DNA of 22,615 nucleotides, taken from the NCBI GenBank assembly GCA_042091375.1, contig JBELHO010000055.1, positions 1 to 22,615 of the forward strand, in the 5' to 3' direction. The notes below the pieces were generated by a model. The model made no database searches. It was not told where the DNA came from and saw nothing but the letters and a program-made list of their open reading frames with translations. Origin of the DNA: JBELHO01 sp042091375. Its GTDB lineage: Bacteria; Pseudomonadota; Gammaproteobacteria; Enterobacterales; Alteromonadaceae. Shown here in pieces: positions 11,601 to 19,138 of this stretch. A program made the position numbers and the translations under genes. Every line of letters starts with the position of its first letter. The first letter of the stretch is position 1.

Positions 11601-14600
11601 ACTTTGATCAAAGGCCCGATAAAGGGTAAACACATAAGGTTCATTTAAAGTATCATCACTGTCACTAAAATTACTGGTCAGTGCTACTTTAAAGACTGGA
11701 TCTGCAATATCTCCGGTATGAGCAATGAGAATTTTATCGGGTCTACCATCATTGGCTTGCAGTTCATATTGAATGGCAATACCATCGCTGGTTAATTGAG
11801 GTTGCTGGTTTATGTCAGAAAAGAACACACTGGTTAATTGATCAGAGCCAATAAACGACGACAAGCTACCTGTTGCCTCAACTGGAGTACTGGCAGTCAA
11901 ATCATTTTCACTTACCGTAACCCCAGAAACATCTTCAATATAAGGGTTATCACCATCAAGAGAAGTAAATAATAAATCTCCTGAGGCAACTGCAGTTCCG
12001 TCCAAATCAAGTGCTTCTACAATAATTGGAAAGGTAATACTGTCACTGTAAATATTATCAAGGGGACCTTGTTGGAACACCTCGGCTGTGGCAATTAAAT
12101 TACGGCCATCTTCAACAGCACTAAGCTCTATAGAGAATATTAATTGGCCATTAGCCTCAGCAAAAATCTGTTTATTATCAAGTGATGTACTATAACTAAG
12201 AGAAAAACCATCAGAAGTTAACCCAAGTCCATCAAAGGCATTAATGGTCTCACTGTTAAATATAACACTATCCGCTACAAGAGAATCAGAACCCGCTGAA
12301 ATGTTAATATCGACACTGTTAATTGATGTTTTATTATAGTCGGGTTCAATGGACTCAACCTTGATATCATTCACGAAACCTGCATCGCCATCAATAATAG
12401 TAAAGGTGGCGGTAGCATCATTAACACTTCCATCTTGGTCAATAGCTTGATAAGTCAGTTCAAAACTAGGATCTATGGTATTGTCAATATCACCATCAGC
12501 AATTAACTGCCAAGCACCCAATGCATTTACGGTTAACTGTCCATAGCCAGAATTAAAAGTAACTTCCCCCCCTGCTGGAATAGTATAAATACTGCCAGCA
12601 AAGGTAACCTGTGTGACAACAAGTGGCCCCTCAATAGTAAAATCATTACCAAGTAGAGAACCCTGATGAGTTTGTGCTTCTTCAAGGCTGTAATCGTCAT
12701 CAAACAAAAAGGGCGGTGTATCAAAAATTTTAATTGTTATTGGTAATTGCACTGTTTCGGAAGTAGTATCTGTATCAACTTGGGTGGCTTCAACAATAAC
12801 CTCTGTGAGTAAAAACTCACTGTCTATAGGCTCATCAAAGGCTAAATAGGTTGTTACCGTTAATTCGGTTCCAACCAAAGTAACCTCCATAGCTAACGCT
12901 TCTGGCAATGCTAATTGGTATACTTGTAAGCTCAATTGATCAGGTGAAACATCAACTCTTACTGGGTTTGTCAGCGAGGTTAAACTAGCCAGAGCTGTTT
13001 GCATGGTCGCCAGCGTTAAGCTTGCATTATCAATATCAAGTAATGAACTAGCAGAAGTTGAATCTGACACATCAAGCACTAATTCATAGAGCACTTGCTG
13101 TTGAATAATATCCAGATCAGGCATCTCATCGCTGGCAAAATTACCTGCATTGTCAGTGACTGAAGCGGTTAAGTTCCATACACTGTTTGCTGGCAAAGAA
13201 GTTATATCGATGTTATCAACTAACCAAACACCCGAAGAAACGACAGAGCCAAATAGTTGAATTCGAGCGTCTTCAACATCATTAATACTGGATACTAAGT
13301 CTAGGGTAACAATATTACCCACTTCTGCATCGGTTGTACCAGAAAGTGACGTTAATAATCCGGCTCTGAAATCCGCAACATTAAAACCACTGCTGGTATC
13401 AATATCAATAAAGGCCTGGGTATCAATTGTTGCAGTGTCATTATTTGTTGCTGTATTTCCAGCAAGATCGGTAACACTAACATTAGCTGTGACTATGCCT
13501 TGTGCCCAAGTCGATAAATCTTGAGCAGGTATTGACCAACTGCCATCACTAGTAACAGTCGTGTCGGTGACAATTTCATTACCGTCACTATCAGATAGGG
13601 TTACCTGAATGGGTTGATTGACTTCGACAAACGTCGTTTGACCAGAAATAACAACACCAGTTAATTCGCTTGAATCAAGGTATTGATCATCGCCAGAATC
13701 GATCTGCACCGTAATTAATGCTTGCGTATCTTTACCTGAGTTTGTTTGCGCTGTGGCCTCGTTACCTGATAAATCGACGGTACTTGCAAGGTAGGTTAAC
13801 GTACCATCCGATAGCGAAGATAGATCTGCGGCTACAATTTGCCACTGAGCACTATTAACGGTTGCTGAAAATTCCAGCTCAAGGGTCCCATCACTAACGA
13901 GCACCGTCACTGTCTGACCGTCTTCAACGGACTCAACAGTGCCAAAAATTAATGTACTAAGACTCTCTTGTGCATTAATAATATTATCTGTACCGGTATC
14001 AACTTCAATAGTAATTGTTGCCTCAGTATCTTTTGCTGCGGTCGTTGAAGCAGTTGCAATATTACCAGCTAAATCAGAAGCACTGACATCAACAGTAAAA
14101 GCCCCTTGTGCTAATGACGATAAATCGAGATTATCAAGTTGCCAACCATTGCTGATATTAACCGCGGTAAATTCACTAGTAGCGCCATCGGCATCAGTAA
14201 TAATTATGTTAACTTGTCGACCATTTTCAATGTTGGCAGTTTCACCATAAAGTGAAACTGAATTTTGTTCAATCGCATTGATTAGCTGGTCAGCATCATC
14301 AATAACAACCGTGATGCTTGCTTGCGTATCTTTAAGGTTGGATAAAAAAGCACTGGCAGAGTTTTGATAAATATCCTCACTGGTGGCTTCAATCGACAAC
14401 AAGCCATCAACTAGGTTAGATAGATCTAAATTGTTAATTTGCCATTGACCTGAATTAACTTGAGTACTTGCCTGCACAGTATTGTTTAATGAATCAGTAA
14501 TCATCAACAAAACTGCTTGGTTATCCTCTATATCTGTGGCGGTACCTGAAATTGTAACATTACTGACTTCTGCAGCATTCAACAAAAGATTAGCAATATC

Positions 14601-17600
14601 GGGAGTGATAGTAAGTTCTGCCACGACATTTTTATTTACCTGCTCACTCGCCTGAGCCAAATTACCAACACTGTTTGTAACGCTTGCAGTTCCCGTAACA
14701 GCACCGTCAACTAGGCTAGAGACATCAATGTCACTTAAATTCCAGCTGTTATTGTTAACCAATGCTGTAAAGACTAACTCGTTACTTGCGCTGTCAATCA
14801 AGACAACCTCAACCTCGGCGCCATCTTCTACATTGCTGGTAGTACCACTAATATCAACCTGAGTTGACTCAACAAAATTAATGGTATCATCCGCTAATGT
14901 GTCAATATCAATGGTAATAGCTACTGGTTCAGTATTTTTTATAGCACTGTTAGTATTGGTTGCGGGGTTCCCCTCCCTATCGATACTTGATACTTCAAAA
15001 GTTAACAAGCCATCCGCTAAACTCGATAAGTCAGCCGCACGAATAATGTAGCTACTTGCCTCAACAGCGGTATTAAAGGTTAGTTGTAAACCGTTGATAT
15101 CAGTGACAATCACTTCAACAGGATTGCCTGCTTCAATATCATTTGCAACCCCAACGATAACAACAGCGTTACTTTCTTGAGTATTGATAACGCCGTCACC
15201 CCCTGTTAATGGAATAACAGAAATGGATGATAAGGTATCAATGAAAGTATCTGTTTCACCGACGGCGATATTGCCAGCAATATCACTGGCAGTAACACTA
15301 ATCAATAATGGCCCTTCAGCAAACAAAGAAAAATCTAAACTAGCAACACGCCATTCATTGGCTTGAACCAAGGTATTGTAGGTTTGACTAACACCAATTG
15401 AATCAGTCACAGTGATCAGTGCAGGCTGACCAACTTCAATTTCTACAGCGTTTAAAATGAGGTCAACATGGGTTATTTCATCACCATTAATAACGCCATC
15501 ACCTAAACCGTCAGTTCGAATTGAAATTTCAGCTTGACTGTCTTTTATGGTGGTATTATCACTCGCCTCTGCAAGATTACAGTTTAAGTCTTCGGCATGA
15601 GCCGTGGCTGTTAATTGGCCATCACTCAGTTGCGACAAGTCAACATTGTCTAATCGCCACTGTCCATTATTGACTGTGGTTTGAAATGCTACTGTGTCAC
15701 CGTTAATGTCTGATACAACAATCGATACTGTTTGTCCGTCTTCAATATCAGTGACGTTACCAAAAATACTGGTTGATTTAGCTTCTTCAGCAGACAAGAG
15801 GCTATCATCGCCCGAGTCAATATTAATGGTAATTAATGCTAATGTATCTTTTTCGTAGGTAGTTTGCGCCGAAGCTGGGTTACCGTCAAAGTCAACAACG
15901 TCGGCTGTTATCATCAAGGTGCCATCAACCAGTGCAGAAATATCAGGTGCTTTTAAACTCCAAGTGCCGTTGTTGGCGTTCACCACGAAACTGAGCTGAG
16001 TACCATTACTATCGGTTATCGTGATTGAGACAGGCACTGCATCATCAACATCGAACACAAAACCGTAAAGATCTATAATCTCTAGGTTATCAACACACCT
16101 TTCAACGATGTTAATATCTATCTTTGCAAGCGTGTTTATCAGAGAGCTCTCTGAGGCTGTTGCTGGGTTTCCAGCTAAATCTGAAGCTTGTGCAGTTATT
16201 GTCAGTGAACCATCAGATAACGAGGAGAGGTCTACGTCGTTTATCTCCCATAGGTTATTAGCCACTAGCGTATTAACAACTAGCTGCTGCCCATTACTGT
16301 CAGTAAACCTGATGTTGACATTTTGACCATTTTCTATTTCATTGGTTGTGCCAGAAAAGTTGCTTTGAAAAATTTCAAATTGATTGATAACTTGATCTGG
16401 CTGATCAATGGTAATAAAAGCTTTAGTGTCTTTGTCAAACTGTGTTTCAGCTATAGCCTTATTACAACTTAAATCTTCGACCTCAGCCATCACTGCAATA
16501 TTGCCATCTTTTAATGTAGAAATGTCTACATTTTCTAACACCCAGACTTGATTAACTACCTGTGCTGTAAAGTGTAAAGATGAGCCACTTATATCAACTA
16601 AGGTAACAGTAACAGTTTGACCATTTTCGACATCGTCAACAGTTCCCTTAATAGTTGTGTTGCTTGATTCGAGCTTGTTAATGACCTGATCTTGCCCAGT
16701 TTCAACTTCAATAGTCAGCGCGGCAAAATCATCAATATCAGCCAAATCGTATTTTTCAGATACTGTTGCCACATTGCCAGCATTATCTGTCACAGAGACA
16801 GTCGCGTTAAACTTCCCTTCAAAAAATACTGATAATTCGTCTACCTCAATACGCCACTGTCCATTTTCTACTATCGTGGTATAGCTCAATGAGTTGCCTT
16901 GGCTGTCAATCAATTGCAGGCTGACTTGATTGGCATCTTCAACATCAAATACTTCACCACTGAATAAATACCCTTGGCTGTTATCACTACACGAGGCTGA
17001 AAAGTTGAGTGTTATATCAGCTAATTTATCATGCTCAACTACATCATCGGCACTGGCTACATTACAATGTAAATCTTCAACAGTTGCTGTGGCTGTTAAT
17101 TGACCATTATCGAGAGAAGACAAATCGACACTCTCAACTCGCCATTCACCGTTTAGCACTGGTGCATTGATAGTTACCTGATTGTTGTTTTCATCTTGAA
17201 TAACAACAGTAACCACTTGATTATCTTCCACGCCTGGGGCTGTGCCTGAAATAGTCGCAGTATTGTCTTCTGTGCTATTCAACACTTCATCACTGGTCTT
17301 TTCTATGGTAATAGTTATTTCAGCAAAACTGTCTAATTCAAAAGTACGGCTATTAATAGCTGTATTACCGGCTAAATCGGTACTTTGCACGGTAACTAAA
17401 AGTTCCCCATCAACAAAAATACTGGTGTCTAGATTCGTTAACAGGTATCGGCCATTATCAATGACAACCGATTCAGTTAACTCATTTCCCAACTCATCAG
17501 ATACTATAACAGTGACTGTTTGGCCGTCTTCAATGTCAGTAACCACTCCTGATAACGAGAAAACTTCACCGTTTGGTGTACATAAACTTGTAACGTCGAT

Positions 17601-18977
17601 ATCAATAAAAGCTAATTTATCGTGGGCAACCACATCTGCAGCACTTGCAATATTACAATGCAAATCTTCAACAGTTGCTGTCGCTGTCAATTGACCATTA
17701 TCCAGAGAAGATAAATCGACACCCTCAATTCGCCATTCACCGTTTAGCACTGGAGCATTGATAGTTACCTGATTGTTATTCTCATCTTGAATAACAACAG
17801 TAACCACTTGATTATCTTCCACACCTGAGGCTGTGCCTGAAATGGTAACAGTGTTGTCTTCTGAACCGTTAAGTACCTCATCATTGGTCTTTTCTATGTT
17901 AATGGTTATTTGAGCGAACGTATCAAGTTCAAATGAAGTCACATTATTAATGGCTGGGTTGCCGGGGATATCAATACTTTCGACTGTAACAGTAAGCTCA
18001 CCATCCTTAAATATTTGGGTGTCTATGCGGGCTAAAAGGTATTGGCCATCGTTGATAATAACGTCTTCTACCCACTCGTTGCCTAATGTATCAGTTACTG
18101 TGACGGTAACAGTCTGACCATCTTCAATATCAATAACCGATCCAACTAAACTGAATGTTTCACCTTGCATAGTGCAAGTACTAGTTACTTCAAGGTTAAG
18201 TTCTGCAATAGTATCTTTGACACTAGTATCAGAGGAAGGTGAAGCAATAACGCCTTCACCAGTTGTAAATACGGTTGCTGTTATCAAGCCTTCACTAAAG
18301 TCAGTGATGTTAATATCATCAACACGAAATTTTTCATTGTTAACAGTTGCTGTTAACAATAATTCATTATCGTCAATGTCTATTAGTGAAATAGTTAAAA
18401 CATAACCATTGGGTAGATCTTCAGCCTCACCAATAACACTAAATGACGGTACTTCAAAACGATTCAAAAATTCATCGCCGCCATCAATAATGGTAATTGA
18501 TAACTGGCTTAATACTGGGTTGTTACCTGATTGGCTATTGGTATCAGCCATATAGTCAATTTCACTCTCATTTGCCGCTTCAGTATCAAACCCCGATTTA
18601 GCAATGAGTTCTTCATTAACATTTTGTATAATTTGATAAAAATAATTCAATCCTTCAGCGCTATTTTCATTAACAACACTAGAAGTAAAGTTTTGAGCTT
18701 GTTTTTGAGACGACACGCCCTCCGTCAGGAATTGTTGAGACTGAGCTAAACTAAGTAATATATTGTCAGGGATATTAATTAAAGAACCGTCAAGTTCGGC
18801 ATAAGCTTGCTGGTTTGTAAACAAAACATCATTAACACTTAAATTCATTTGTGGAACATTCAACGACGCTAAGGTCAGTAAATCTTGCGGGTTAGCTAAC
18901 GTCCAACTGCCGTCTTTGGCAACCAGCCAGGTGTCAGAACCGACTGTTATAATTAACGCTATTTGTTGTAATTCCAT
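5625..18977 (-). CDS. Giant type I-secreted repeat adhesin (BapA/LapA/SiiE-like), RTX-less
   Basis: A surface adhesin of about 4450 residues and the dominant feature of the window. I start it at the ATG at 18977, where GGAA sits seven bases upstream. The longer frame opens with a GTG at 19043 that lacks a ribosome site, and an ATG at 18989 is a weaker alternative. Order of parts: residues 1-150 retention-like N-terminus and linker; 157-1950 eighteen Ig-like domains of about 98 residues; 1955-2085 unassigned transition; 2086-2195 VCBS-like domain; 2200-2790 four T1SS-143-like repeats; 2790-2905 another VCBS-like segment; 2910-4370 about eleven cadherin-like repeats; 4370-4450 polar tail. I find no GGxGxD nonapeptides, no von Willebrand A domain and no Sec signal. 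Eight cysteines occur, all between residues 268 and 1133. Placement directly before the exporter genes supports type I secretion. Its ligand is unknown. Confidence 0.9.
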   Translation of the reverse strand: MELQQIALIITVGSDTWLVAKDGSWTLANPQDLLTLASLNVPQMNLSVNDVLFTNQQAYAELDGSLINIPDNILLSLAQSQQFLTEGVSSQKQAQNFTSSVVNENSAEGLNYFYQIIQNVNEELIAKSGFDTEAANESEIDYMADTNSQSGNNPVLSQLSITIIDGGDEFLNRFEVPSFSVIGEAEDLPNGYVLTISLIDIDDNELLLTATVNNEKFRVDDINITDFSEGLITATVFTTGEGVIASPSSDTSVKDTIAELNLEVTSTCTMQGETFSLVGSVIDIEDGQTVTVTVTDTLGNEWVEDVIINDGQYLLARIDTQIFKDGELTVTVESIDIPGNPAINNVTSFELDTFAQITINIEKTNDEVLNGSEDNTVTISGTASGVEDNQVVTVVIQDENNNQVTINAPVLNGEWRIEGVDLSSLDNGQLTATATVEDLHCNIASAADVVAHDKLAFIDIDVTSLCTPNGEVFSLSGVVTDIEDGQTVTVIVSDELGNELTESVVIDNGRYLLTNLDTSIFVDGELLVTVQSTDLAGNTAINSRTFELDSFAEITITIEKTSDEVLNSTEDNTATISGTAPGVEDNQVVTVVIQDENNNQVTINAPVLNGEWRVESVDLSSLDNGQLTATATVEDLHCNVASADDVVEHDKLADITLNFSASCSDNSQGYLFSGEVFDVEDANQVSLQLIDSQGNSLSYTTIVENGQWRIEVDELSVFFEGKFNATVSVTDNAGNVATVSEKYDLADIDDFAALTIEVETGQDQVINKLESSNTTIKGTVDDVENGQTVTVTLVDISGSSLHFTAQVVNQVWVLENVDISTLKDGNIAVMAEVEDLSCNKAIAETQFDKDTKAFITIDQPDQVINQFEIFQSNFSGTTNEIENGQNVNIRFTDSNGQQLVVNTLVANNLWEINDVDLSSLSDGSLTITAQASDLAGNPATASESSLINTLAKIDINIVERCVDNLEIIDLYGFVFDVDDAVPVSITITDSNGTQLSFVVNANNGTWSLKAPDISALVDGTLMITADVVDFDGNPASAQTTYEKDTLALITINIDSGDDSLLSAEEAKSTSIFGNVTDIEDGQTVSIVVSDINGDTVAFQTTVNNGQWRLDNVDLSQLSDGQLTATAHAEDLNCNLAEASDNTTIKDSQAEISIRTDGLGDGVINGDEITHVDLILNAVEIEVGQPALITVTDSIGVSQTYNTLVQANEWRVASLDFSLFAEGPLLISVTASDIAGNIAVGETDTFIDTLSSISVIPLTGGDGVINTQESNAVVIVGVANDIEAGNPVEVIVTDINGLQLTFNTAVEASSYIIRAADLSSLADGLLTFEVSSIDREGNPATNTNSAIKNTEPVAITIDIDTLADDTINFVESTQVDISGTTSNVEDGAEVEVVLIDSASNELVFTALVNNNSWNLSDIDVSSLVDGAVTGTASVTNSVGNLAQASEQVNKNVVAELTITPDIANLLLNAAEVSNVTISGTATDIEDNQAVLLMITDSLNNTVQASTQVNSGQWQINNLDLSNLVDGLLSIEATSEDIYQNSASAFLSNLKDTQASITVVIDDADQLINAIEQNSVSLYGETANIENGRQVNIIITDADGATSEFTAVNISNGWQLDNLDLSSLAQGAFTVDVSASDLAGNIATASTTAAKDTEATITIEVDTGTDNIINAQESLSTLIFGTVESVEDGQTVTVLVSDGTLELEFSATVNSAQWQIVAADLSSLSDGTLTYLASTVDLSGNEATAQTNSGKDTQALITVQIDSGDDQYLDSSELTGVVISGQTTFVEVNQPIQVTLSDSDGNEIVTDTTVTSDGSWSIPAQDLSTWAQGIVTANVSVTDLAGNTATNNDTATIDTQAFIDIDTSSGFNVADFRAGLLTSLSGTTDAEVGNIVTLDLVSSINDVEDARIQLFGSVVSSGVWLVDNIDITSLPANSVWNLTASVTDNAGNFASDEMPDLDIIQQQVLYELVLDVSDSTSASSLLDIDNASLTLATMQTALASLTSLTNPVRVDVSPDQLSLQVYQLALPEALAMEVTLVGTELTVTTYLAFDEPIDSEFLLTEVIVEATQVDTDTTSETVQLPITIKIFDTPPFLFDDDYSLEEAQTHQGSLLGNDFTIEGPLVVTQVTFAGSIYTIPAGGEVTFNSGYGQLTVNALGAWQLIADGDIDNTIDPSFELTYQAIDQDGSVNDATATFTIIDGDAGFVNDIKVESIEPDYNKTSINSVDINISAGSDSLVADSVIFNSETINAFDGLGLTSDGFSLSYSTSLDNKQIFAEANGQLIFSIELSAVEDGRNLIATAEVFQQGPLDNIYSDSITFPIIVEALDLDGTAVASGDLLFTSLDGDNPYIEDVSGVTVSENDLTASTPVEATGSLSSFIGSDQLTSVFFSDINQQPQLTSDGIAIQYELQANDGRPDKILIAHTGDIADPVFKVALTSNFSDSDDTLNEPYVFTLYRAFDQSVSEDVNIAIELSDFDGDVVNQSLNIRVLDDGEAIITTPDLSVTEIPRVVGSTLTNIALGQINITANSDRIVDIDYDVSDGDPVLDANGQAITHNGEAITWLNVGAGKLYGQLSDGTQVFRIKLPSDLSLDPEQSTSIAISVTIREAIDHLGIQDSMLSVAVPVVLIDQDGSQFVDVMQVNVDDGLNPSLPSPASADNSVDEHELLSKDKIKTSGNITLTPGSDDIVSLTLADSFSLSGITTRDGVNVTLNSTANGKGWFIAKADDNNQEVFRIKFNADGSFEYIQRQAIDHPDAAGTNDLIINFQVQAVDSDGDKSSAQTVSVTVVDDIPDADPQAITIIEGQTGTLDIFDDQQGGADGASLSKITYLGSDYFVGDTITLIDTSQSPSVSYGSATFTSDGIITFTTEKYSSTLPSFDDAAFVYEITDADGDIATESIVVTIKDSEGGVIFAPLTTNEDDALNLIFAAGLGDADEGEYINELRINIADLNGGDLVFTNAAGNVEALPEVGGYYILSRSQLIVSSGSLLFPDGAAIANGTLTFTPALNTSDAIPSQIVSLTVQVQVNNSDDTEKVVVENSKEITINSVADLPVWNNTLSTYDYNDGFDDSIVEDGAPVMINLTAELFDTDSSEQLTYRIENIDENLTLTVNDGSATQVEELDILTQAQLDTLQATSPENFAGVLTFEVIAIATENDNNDTIEREAKLITVYVQPVADPVDDFTVKKVNSIEDNPINLNGVISASLTDLDGSETLSYLISLPNSDWSINPLGGAVITDLGGNVWSVLAEDVDNSLIEIIPQQDISSFTLGPDNPDGTFNIGVKAVATESIVDGVPVSGSAFETSEKVFTVYLAGLVDQPAVDVGTHWQYDDTTFTISNTSSFDEDQDIPLDFLIQSGDIDGSEEINLLVTSLPDNLIFVDNLGNEVNLDVVEVINNSPVYAVSASDLQTLSVRPTEDFSGLTQVGLAMIVTDPLGNTERFELSVDITISPVIDQTPATLMTNVEGIEDQVTILDLTPSLDADLDGSEEITEVTITGLAAGSRLTLDGQEYAFTGSLALSTLLDASSPTLASLLASGRIGVIAPKDASGNFDVSLDYTVVDTSPQGDSLPTVLSSTVQVYVRADVDITTVINSVPGVLTSNGEAIDLTGKVNFSDGDTDGSEVLQYIVLTMPDITGWYVFHPNGALPDGEGNWRIPISASLTSNTLVEDQVDLLAGVTIVSENATGGPVTIEVSGRVLDADGIYTDKEMVNTSFEVDFTAGAPISEASPVSVLQNTVIDAVEDQAISTSGHLNSNIAGDGNDLISFRILTADLPAGVVISGPGVKVIHYNNGFTRKEYVFDQDALSTLSISSAGDNFAGILNIPIRIIATDTLSGDTLIDDSQSLSIDVTPVVDEVTAETANDFIYEDSTGSIDLSFVFTDNDLTASTGGVEQIVSGDDVSKNLVVTLPAGASLIDPSGLFQLQGGSTWQFTGNTSSQLQAALVELGINPPQHLSGEDIITVDFSGFISDTAIISTGEVNDEQAFSSSITLDVEAVTDFADLTTPYIEGDEDSEIDLSALSASLIDQDGSEYMSLSLLGIPEGASIGYDDGSGFVYATNNGVDGGTFNGQPSYSWSVEADKLDSLVFLPPPDYAGDVRLTLQAITKDEEPGVFVTSESSFIVGVMPIADGLDFYRQPESNYIGDEDEQIDLDIGAINLDVVGSEKIQVRVTIEASSDPSALSDIENIATIKSNGNSTTFVANGAGGYEAILLLNETQIESLSFNPGGQAFGQFDMTVALSTVDFAIVNGNRQSDISVEQQVNFEIILAAEPDAPLWLTVGDVVTVTGDNVSLNLAIEERNPAPAEQSFVEISSIPVGVTFNVGSANGDNWLVSEAELASLEVSGLTADAITTLTLTPLAELDGEVKTGVVEEIDITVGTPAVSVITSGAFVQPLQANDNNELNNLMVNKLQDILSNQDIDKADSFAQHISENASLTPTTISHNSLDTVVHDSLEY
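5870..10250 (-). repeat. About eleven cadherin-like (tandem-95-like) repeats in the C-terminal third of the adhesin
   Basis: Units average about 137 residues. They open with an E-D motif such as IEDNPINL, DEDQDIPL, IEDQVTIL or DEDSEIDL and continue with D-x-DGSE-x-L or I. Then comes a glycine-rich turn, and a late F-x-G-x-x-x-V segment. Openings lie near adhesin residues 2911, 3067, 3190, 3340, 3462, 3595, 3740, 3863, 4008, 4140 and 4282; the last is degenerate. The conserved Asp/Glu residues suggest calcium binding, as in related cadherin-like folds. Confidence 0.65.
10600..12390 (-). repeat. Four T1SS-143-like repeats of the adhesin
   Basis: Four units of about 135-158 residues begin near adhesin residues 2200, 2347, 2497 and 2655. 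Shared landmarks are an opening V-x-E-x-x-L, then GS-D-x-I and LTSDG or a similar turn. Then follow a GK-x-x-G-x-x-x-DG-x-x-VF-x-I-x-L core, a YxxxxAIDH-like segment and a closing D-x-DGD-x-x-x-x-x-x-V-x-V-x-DD. This matches the T1SS-143 type known from type I-secreted agglutinins, which fits the secretion context. Confidence 0.65.
13128..18509 (-). repeat. Eighteen tandem Ig-like domains within the adhesin
   Basis: Each unit is about 98-105 residues and follows one plan. An A-strand (A-x-I-T-I) is followed by an acidic AB loop (D-x-GDD-x-x-IN-x-x-E), then SGT, then VEDGQTV and VTV-x-D-x-x-GN. Next come NNGQW, then VDLSSL-x-DG-x-LT, then the FG loop (DLAGN-x-A) and the linker KDT. This is the SiiE/BapA style of bacterial Ig-like domain, in which acidic loop residues at interfaces bind calcium. 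Units 2, 4, 6 and 9 carry a Cys in the AB loop. Units 3, 5, 7 and 10 carry a Cys in the FG loop. Unit 8 has a shortened AB loop and unit 18 is divergent. Boundaries are approximate. Confidence 0.88.
17030..17921 (-). repeat. 591-base direct repeat inside the Ig array (17030-17330 and 17621-17921)
   Basis: Two stretches of about 300 bases read almost the same at an offset of exactly 591 bases, or 197 codons (two domains). Examples are the shared runs around 17141-17220 and 17732-17811. By eye they are roughly 85-90 percent identical, well above other units. Similarity continues more weakly into the neighbouring domain. They encode units 5 and 3, including the DLHCN motif in both. This suggests a fairly recent two-domain duplication or gene conversion. 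Confidence 0.75.
18540..18977 (-). other. N-terminal retention-like module and linker of the adhesin
   Basis: This encodes adhesin residues 1-146. Residues 1-80 (starting MELQQIALIITVGSDTWLVA) alternate hydrophobic and polar residues like a small beta-rich domain. They have the layout of LapA-type retention modules: a VxG...VxxxDG start, then a TLANPQDLLTL stretch, then INIPDNILLS. The match is distant. A Gln/Asn/Ser-rich linker follows, containing a possible di-alanine protease site (DTEAANES, Ala134-Ala135). In LapA-type proteins this module plugs the TolC channel until LapG cuts it. That role here is inference. Confidence 0.45.
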
Positions 18978-18983
18978 AGATAT

Positions 18984-18987
18984 TTCC
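18984..18987 (-). promoter_or_regulatory. Ribosome-binding site that fixes the adhesin start
   Basis: On the minus strand GGAA is followed by ATATCT and then the ATG at 18977. Spacing and sequence are better than for the ATG at 18989, and the GTG at 19043 has none. Confidence 0.6.
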
Positions 18988-19028
18988 ATTCTTTTCGTGA
19001 CCAACATAAAACCGTTTGCAAGTAAACA

Positions 19029-19041
19029 GTATAACTTATAC
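19029..19041. repeat. 13-base palindrome in the adhesin leader
   Basis: GTATAA-C-TTATAC is a perfect inverted repeat with six-base arms and one central base. It lies between the candidate promoter and the adhesin start. It could be an operator half or chance in AT-rich DNA. Confidence 0.35.
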
Positions 19042-19095
19042 ACAGTGGTAACTAACCAACTAACTTATCAAAAAGAAGTGACTAAGCCTGAGTTT

Positions 19096-19124
19096 ATTAT
19101 ATGATGCTTAACGTGCTTTTTAAA
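19096..19124 (-). promoter_or_regulatory. Candidate sigma-70 promoter for the adhesin/secretion operon
   Basis: On the minus strand a perfect TATAAT (19096-19101) lies 17 bases after TTTAAA (19119-19124), which matches four of six consensus positions. Transcription would begin near 19089 and give a leader of about 110 bases before the ATG at 18977. It is the best promoter-like pair upstream of the adhesin, but the region is AT-rich, so chance matches are likely. Confidence 0.45.
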
Positions 19125-19138
19125 ATACATCAAGGTTA

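Noticed and set aside
15170..15215. GGDGVIN-type segments as RTX nonapeptides
   Set aside because: They occur once per Ig unit, in the AB loop, and never in tandem nine-residue series.
13128..18509. Periodic DNA repeats as a CRISPR array or tandem satellite
   Set aside because: Periods of about 300 bases stay in frame and encode conserved Ig-like domains, so the periodicity is explained by protein repeats.
5767..18749. Many plus-strand open frames of 60-177 codons opposite the adhesin gene
   Set aside because: They track the repeat period of the adhesin and give low-complexity Ser/Thr/Val proteins without ribosome sites. They are antisense shadows of the coding repeats.
18978..19043. Longer adhesin start at the GTG (19043), giving 22 extra residues
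   Set aside because: No ribosome site precedes the GTG, and the extra peptide overlaps the 19029-19041 palindrome. The ATG at 18977 has a well-placed GGAA and begins the folded module.
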